Assembly: GCA_902633975.1 (NCBI GenBank)
Contig: CACPHX010000002.1
Location: forward strand, 62,001-126,000
Direction: 5' to 3'
Source of the DNA: an uncultured Marinoscillum sp.
GTDB taxonomy: Bacteria > Bacteroidota > Bacteroidia > Cytophagales > MED-G16
Length of the DNA: 64,000 nt
Shown here: positions 59,306 through 64,000 of the stretch, in pieces
Layout of the letters: the number at the start of each line of letters is the position of its first letter
Position numbering within the stretch: position 1 is the stretch's first letter
Made by a program: the position numbers and the translations under genes
The notes under the pieces: generated by a model
The model's database searches: none
What the model saw: only the letters and a program-made list of their open reading frames with translations
What the model was told of the DNA's origin: nothing

Positions 59306-62300
59306 TCACTTTTTAATAATCTTTCTCACAAATTTCTTATCTTCTTGTATTAATTCTATAAAGAATATACCATTTTTTCTATTGGAGACGTCAAGTTCTA
59401 TTTTAGAATTCCCTGAATTATTTTGAATAGTATTACTTAGTTCTTCCTTGCCAAAAGTATCAAAGATTTTTAGGGTTACATCTCCTTTCCATGCACCATT
59501 GAATTTAATATTTAATATTCCACTCGTTGGATTTGGATAAATATTTATATTCTTTTCAACACCTATTTCTTCAAGTCCAGTAATAAATAAGCCGTCGTTG
59601 TCAATTATAGTTAAGGTGAAAGTTGAATTAGGTCCAATAGTTGCTGACCCAGAAGCATTTTGTAAACTTAGAACTATTTCTTCCTCACCTTCTTCTATGC
59701 TGTCGTCAGTAATATTTATTGTTATTTTCTGAATTGCTGAGTCATATGTTCCCGCAGGGAATGTAAGTGTTTTTGAGGCAAAATCATCAATATCTTCCAG
59801 GTTCCCATTAGTTAATACCACATCAACAGTTGTTTCATCATCTTTATTTGGATTATTTAGCTGTATAAAAATATCCTTTTCCGTTCCCTCCTCATTTGTT
59901 GAGGATGTATATATGAAGTTTACAACAGTATTAGTCAATACTGGTGGAGGTAGGGCAGAGGTAGGGTAAGAGTAAACTTCTACTTTTCCATTTGTATTGT
60001 AGTCAGATTCAGCCAATCCTAATGCTAATCTTGAACCATCCTTATTAAAAGATATACTTCCCTCGTACCAGTCTTCGTTTTCACCTTTTAGTGTCTGTCC
60101 TATTTGCATCCAGCTCTCATCTTTTAATTCGTATGTAAAGACACCATAATCACCACTTATTGCTATTCTGCTTCCAAAGTAATCTATGTCAGCAGAGTAT
60201 CCTTTATCTCGTGCAACGTCGTTTCCAATTTGAATCCACTTGTTTTGATTTTCAACAAATTTATAAGCCCTAACAAATCTGTAAGCATCACAATAATCGT
60301 TATCAATACTGCTAAATCCAATAACCACAGTTTTCCCATCTCCACTTATCTGAACATAATCTGCTGTGATTCCTTCTAAGAGATGATCGATATTATTTCC
60401 TACTTGAGACCAGTTTCCGTTTAGCGAATAATTATAAACCATCACTATTCCCTCTCCATAATTTGCAGTTTCTCCGTTTATGAATGCGATTTTTGACCCG
60501 TCACTACTCATGCTCATGTTATTGAACTCATCTCCGTTATTTACTGAGTTATAAAGTATATCAATTGCTGTGATGGTTGAGCCATTATTCCTGTACAACT
60601 GAATTTCACCTTCCTCATCATCAGCGATGGCAATCAATGAACCGTCTCCGCTGATCTCTACTTTACAGCCAAAACATTCCTCTTCACCGACAGGCTCAGA
60701 GATATCATCACCAATCTGCACCCAGGTATTATTTGAGAACTTATATACCCTTACAGTCTTTTCTTCATTTACCCCGTACCCACTTCCCATCACTAAGGTA
60801 TACCCATCATCTGATATTGCCACAGAAACTCCCATATACTCATCCTGACTCTTTCCATCTATATCTTGACCTAGTTGCGTCCACGTATCTTCAACATTTT
60901 TAAACACTCTCACGTGCCCAGCTGAGATGCCACCTAAATTACTATTTTCAGGTGCTCCTACAGCCATGATATCTCCCTCTGCGTTCATAGAGACAAAACC
61001 AAAATAATCTTCTTCTCCCTCTCCGACCAGTGTTTGTCCAACCTTAGTCCATTCCTTATCATCTAAAGATCCGTCGATACTAAGTATAGCAAATGATTCA
61101 CCAGTACAACCACCGTCAGAAACTTTATACATCAACGTGTCAACGGTTGAAGAACTTCCGTCGTGAGAGTAGGTGAATGAGCCGTTTAAACAAACTGATC
61201 CGCTCTTTCCGAAATTAGGGTCACTAGGGTCTTGACACGAAATAAATCCATGTTTTGTGTCGTTTAATATGTAAGCCTTTAGCATATCTCCCTCTGCGTC
61301 AAAATCATTTGATAATAATCCTTGAGATGCATTTTTATTTATTGTTGTCCCTCTCATCAATCCGTAATAATCTGATTTTATATCAGCACAAGTGTTTCCT
61401 ATTAACTTGTAAATACCTGATGCTACAGCTACCTCTTGACCCGAGGAAGTTAGGGAGACTGAGTGACCTATACTAGTACCTGTTAAATCTCCTGTAATAT
61501 TATTACCAGCTTTTTTCCAAGTAGCACTGTTATCATTAAACTTATACATTTCAGCGTGACCTTGTACATTATCCAGAATACATTCTTGATCTGTTAACCG
61601 CGACCCAGGTGCACCAACAGCTAAAACTGAGCCATCATCATTGAGAGATACAGAATAACCAAGATTATAACTAAGTTTACCAAGTATGTCTAAACCATTT
61701 TTAATCCATCCACTATTTGTATACTTATATACCTGAACAATTCCCGAATTATAATTTGAATTATTATTTACAAATGGTGAACCTATAGCTAATTTGGTTC
61801 CATCACTAGAAAGTGAAACTGTTCCTGACTGACCAAAACCTGAGTATGATTCAGTTCCGTATAAATCACCTAGATGCGTTACATTGAAATTATTGTCTAA
61901 TGAGATGTCAAATGTTCTTACATAACCTTGATAATAATTACCACCATTAGGTGCTCCAACAGCTATTCTGATATTTCTATCAACCGAAGCGATAGAAATT
62001 GCAGATCCGAATTTATCATATACTGAACCTGTATAAGTAGATGTATAAGTAGATGGTTCAATCCAATCACCACCATATCTTGATTTATAGTAAAGATCTA
62101 CTCTTGAATCAGTAGTACCTCCACCTGGAGAGCCAATAGCCAAAATCACTTCACCCAAATCAGTTTCTTCAATAGCAACAGATCTGCCAGCTCTTGAGGA
62201 AGATGTAATACCTTCAAAACTCCTCATAAATTGTACGTAATTACCTTTAATTTCATAAACATCAACAATTCCTCTGTAATCCCCGTTATTGCTTGGTTCG

Positions 62301-64000
62301 TATGACCATGAACCAACTGCTAAATAAGTGCCTTTACTACTTATTGAAATAGAGGGAGGATCTATAGTGGAGTTTTTTCCAAGTTTGATAGAATCATAAT
62401 TATAATTTATATCTTGATTCATACCTGAAAATTCTGTTAGCTCATCTCTGTCGGAATATCTACTGAAATAAGTAACTTTTCCAGGTTTAAATTCACCATT
62501 TTGAATAGAACCTCTCTCAGATACAACTAATCTATTCACATATCCATATGATTTTGATACAGCAACCTTAGAATAAGAATTATTATTTGAGTTTTTAATC
62601 ACCCTTTCTTCAAACCATGATCCGTCAGCATCAAATGGAAAATCAGTGATATTAATTTTTACTGTTGCAATTTCAGAGTCACATGTACCATCATTTACCT
62701 TGTATGTAAATAAATCATATCTATTATAACTGTCTCCGTTATGAGTATATACAAATTCACCATTTTGACATATTGTATTCACCTCACCATATCTTGGGTC
62801 AGATGTGCTTTGACATGATATGGTTCCATATTTTGGTAGACTTTGATGCGATGCTATAAGTTCATCGTTTGCATCATAATCATTAAATAGTAGAGATTTA
62901 TCATCATATATTTTGGCAGCTCCAGCTTGGATTGTATTATTTAAAAAAGAGGTTGATTTACCATAAGCCACTTCATATTCATCGTTTTCAATCTCAGGAC
63001 ATACATTTTCTAACTTAAATTTAAAAACTCTTAACTGAGAAGGATTATTTCTTTTACTTGTTATGAACCTTGATCCGTCGGCAGATAATTGAAGTACATA
63101 ACCATAAAAATCTTCAGATACTTTTCCATATAAATCTGCTCCAATTTGTTTCCATTCAGATGAATTATAATCGTAACGAACAACTTTAACTTGGCCAGAA
63201 TTTTTGCCTCTTCCATCATTAAACGCAGCACCTATTGCAAGGGTGTCACCACGGTCGCTTATAGAGACTTTACCTCCAAATAAATCTCCAGTAGAATTAC
63301 CACCAATCTCTTTTCCTCTTTGATTCCATGATGATCCATCATATTTAAATACTTTAACTGCACCAATATTACCCTTACCAAATCCATCGTCAAATAATGC
63401 ACCAATTGCAACTATACTTCCATCAAAGTTAATTGAAACTCTACCAGCACCATCGACTAAAGAATCTCCCATAATGGTTTGTCCCATCTGAGACCAATAA
63501 TTTGCATTTCTGTCTATTTTAAATACTTTTACGTAGCCTCCTGATGTATTATCAATCGGAGAGCTTGTCGAGCCAATTGCAATGGTTGTTCCGTCACCAC
63601 TTAAATCAAGCTGCCTCCATCTTCCAATTAAAGCACCACTAAAATCTCCGTATAAATCTTGTCCAAGATTTGACCAAGTAACTCCATTCCAGAAGAATAT
63701 TCTAACCCTACCTGCTGCAGTATCTCCATTTGTACTGTTGTTAGGTGCTGATGCTGCAATCACATTTCCATCGTTACTTATACTTACCATAGGGAGATGG
63801 TTATTTATTGTATCTGTTATTATTATATCTTCTCCTAGTTGAACCCACGAATTATTTTCATTTGACTCTTTCCTGTAGACTCTAACTTTTCCCATTAGAC
63901 TACTTCCGGATGTCGCCGCTACAATCGTATTACCATCAGAGGATAACTGTATAGATCTTCCAAATCTTTCATTCATTTCCTTACCTTCAATGTACCCACT
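59306..64000 (-). CDS. giant T9SS beta-propeller surface protein, 5' end beyond right edge
   Basis: At least 1564 residues; the frame stays open through 64000 (SGYIEGKE before Met at 63976), so the true start is outside the window. Numbering from that Met, there are three blocks of ~50-65-residue propeller repeats of the type QLGQDIxGxxxxDxxGxxVxIS-DG-xAIGA (about 1-320, 450-860, 975-1340). Between them lie two related cadherin-like modules (326-445 and 862-968, each with SCQ..SDP..G and TYxxDG..). A Calx-beta-like domain (about 1350-1460) and a T9SS sorting tail (INIYPNPTSGILNIKF ... FVRKIIKK) follow. It is probably a cell-surface adhesin or recognition protein. Bases around 60600-61250 look clearly richer in G+C than elsewhere. 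Confidence 0.9.
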   Translation of the reverse strand, partial: SGYIEGKEMNERFGRSIQLSSDGNTIVAATSGSSLMGKVRVYRKESNENNSWVQLGEDIIITDTINNHLPMVSISNDGNVIAASAPNNSTNGDTAAGRVRIFFWNGVTWSNLGQDLYGDFSGALIGRWRQLDLSGDGTTIAIGSTSSPIDNTSGGYVKVFKIDRNANYWSQMGQTIMGDSLVDGAGRVSINFDGSIVAIGALFDDGFGKGNIGAVKVFKYDGSSWNQRGKEIGGNSTGDLFGGKVSISDRGDTLAIGAAFNDGRGKNSGQVKVVRYDYNSSEWKQIGADLYGKVSEDFYGYVLQLSADGSRFITSKRNNPSQLRVFKFKLENVCPEIENDEYEVAYGKSTSFLNNTIQAGAAKIYDDKSLLFNDYDANDELIASHQSLPKYGTISCQSTSDPRYGEVNTICQNGEFVYTHNGDSYNRYDLFTYKVNDGTCDSEIATVKINITDFPFDADGSWFEERVIKNSNNNSYSKVAVSKSYGYVNRLVVSERGSIQNGEFKPGKVTYFSRYSDRDELTEFSGMNQDINYNYDSIKLGKNSTIDPPSISISSKGTYLAVGSWSYEPSNNGDYRGIVDVYEIKGNYVQFMRSFEGITSSSRAGRSVAIEETDLGEVILAIGSPGGGTTDSRVDLYYKSRYGGDWIEPSTYTSTYTGSVYDKFGSAISIASVDRNIRIAVGAPNGGNYYQGYVRTFDISLDNNFNVTHLGDLYGTESYSGFGQSGTVSLSSDGTKLAIGSPFVNNNSNYNSGIVQVYKYTNSGWIKNGLDILGKLSYNLGYSVSLNDDGSVLAVGAPGSRLTDQECILDNVQGHAEMYKFNDNSATWKKAGNNITGDLTGTSIGHSVSLTSSGQEVAVASGIYKLIGNTCADIKSDYYGLMRGTTINKNASQGLLSNDFDAEGDMLKAYILNDTKHGFISCQDPSDPNFGKSGSVCLNGSFTYSHDGSSSTVDTLMYKVSDGGCTGESFAILSIDGSLDDKEWTKVGQTLVGEGEEDYFGFVSMNAEGDIMAVGAPENSNLGGISAGHVRVFKNVEDTWTQLGQDIDGKSQDEYMGVSVAISDDGYTLVMGSGYGVNEEKTVRVYKFSNNTWVQIGDDISEPVGEEECFGCKVEISGDGSLIAIADDEEGEIQLYRNNGSTITAIDILYNSVNNGDEFNNMSMSSDGSKIAFINGETANYGEGIVMVYNYSLNGNWSQVGNNIDHLLEGITADYVQISGDGKTVVIGFSSIDNDYCDAYRFVRAYKFVENQNKWIQIGNDVARDKGYSADIDYFGSRIAISGDYGVFTYELKDESWMQIGQTLKGENEDWYEGSISFNKDGSRLALGLAESDYNTNGKVEVYSYPTSALPPPVLTNTVVNFIYTSSTNEEGTEKDIFIQLNNPNKDDETTVDVVLTNGNLEDIDDFASKTLTFPAGTYDSAIQKITINITDDSIEEGEEEIVLSLQNASGSATIGPNSTFTLTIIDNDGLFITGLEEIGVEKNINIYPNPTSGILNIKFNGAWKGDVTLKIFDTFGKEELSNTIQNNSGNSKIELDVSNRKNGIFFIELIQEDKKFVRKIIKK

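Noticed and set aside
1-64000. Mobile elements, prophage, CRISPR arrays, toxin-antitoxin or defence islands
   Set aside because: No transposase, integrase, cas, restriction or toxin-like gene and no spaced direct repeats were recognised anywhere in the window.

Overview
The window is a very AT-rich, densely packed chromosomal segment from a member of the Bacteroidota, almost certainly a streamlined (probably marine) Flavobacteriia-type bacterium. The evidence is type IX secretion sorting tails on two surface proteins, TonB/outer-membrane barrel proteins, a DnaG that lacks zinc ligands in the way flavobacterial primases do, DUF5683, DUF3127 and DUF349 genes, BshB1 of bacillithiol synthesis, a parA-parB-DUF5683-lepB block, and several TAnnTTTG -7 promoter boxes. 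I see no transposase, phage gene, CRISPR array or rRNA. No gene-free stretch exceeds 300 bases. Genes abut or overlap by 1-19 bases almost everywhere, and four convergent pairs share a 4-base stop/stop overlap.

Layout. 1-8.2 kb: a partial lipoprotein, a YHYH lipoprotein, an outer-membrane barrel, a D-threonine-aldolase-like PLP enzyme, a POT peptide transporter, an MscS channel, a DinB-like protein, an acyl-CoA dehydrogenase, flavodoxin and a CAU tRNA. 8.2-13.1 kb (minus): T9SS cargo, PASTA protein, Ddl, NifU-like and Mrp-type Fe-S carriers. 13.2-17.7 kb (plus): dnaG, ribBA, a hypothetical and surE. 17.7-21.6 kb (minus): a PriA homologue that has lost its helicase and zinc motifs, rplI-rpsR-rpsF, and a coiled-coil membrane protein. 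21.6-28.9 kb: ung, then lepB, DUF5683, parB, parA, yidC and pyrG. 29-33.8 kb: cca, a TPR protein, a frameshifted ftsE, a small conserved gene, SRP RNA, an outer-membrane barrel and alkB. 33.8-40.2 kb: a complete trpEGDCFBA operon preceded by a Trp-Trp leader peptide and attenuator. 40.2-45 kb: DUF3127, a tiny membrane protein, deoxynucleoside kinase, TonB receptor, ROK kinase and msrB. 45-48.4 kb: a DgcN/DUF1611-epimerase-serine hydrolase operon. 48.5-59.3 kb: yaaA, tRNA-Met, START-like protein, LptF/G, rpsO, pnp, trxB, bshB1, pdxH, yqgE, DUF349 and threonine dehydratase. 59.3-64 kb: a giant T9SS beta-propeller protein running off the right edge.

Most of the content is core metabolism and information processing: replication, translation, membrane-protein insertion, redox thiols, tryptophan and riboflavin synthesis. 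The best second-look items are the trp attenuator, the degenerate PriA, the ftsE frameshift on an A9 tract (with in-frame A12 tracts in two other genes), the loss of zinc ligands in DnaG, PriA and a ROK kinase, a Gln in place of the expected catalytic Glu in the acyl-CoA dehydrogenase, and the back-to-back start codons at 40578-40583. I did not find one wholly new multi-gene system. The window reads as a core-genome segment with several unusual molecular details.
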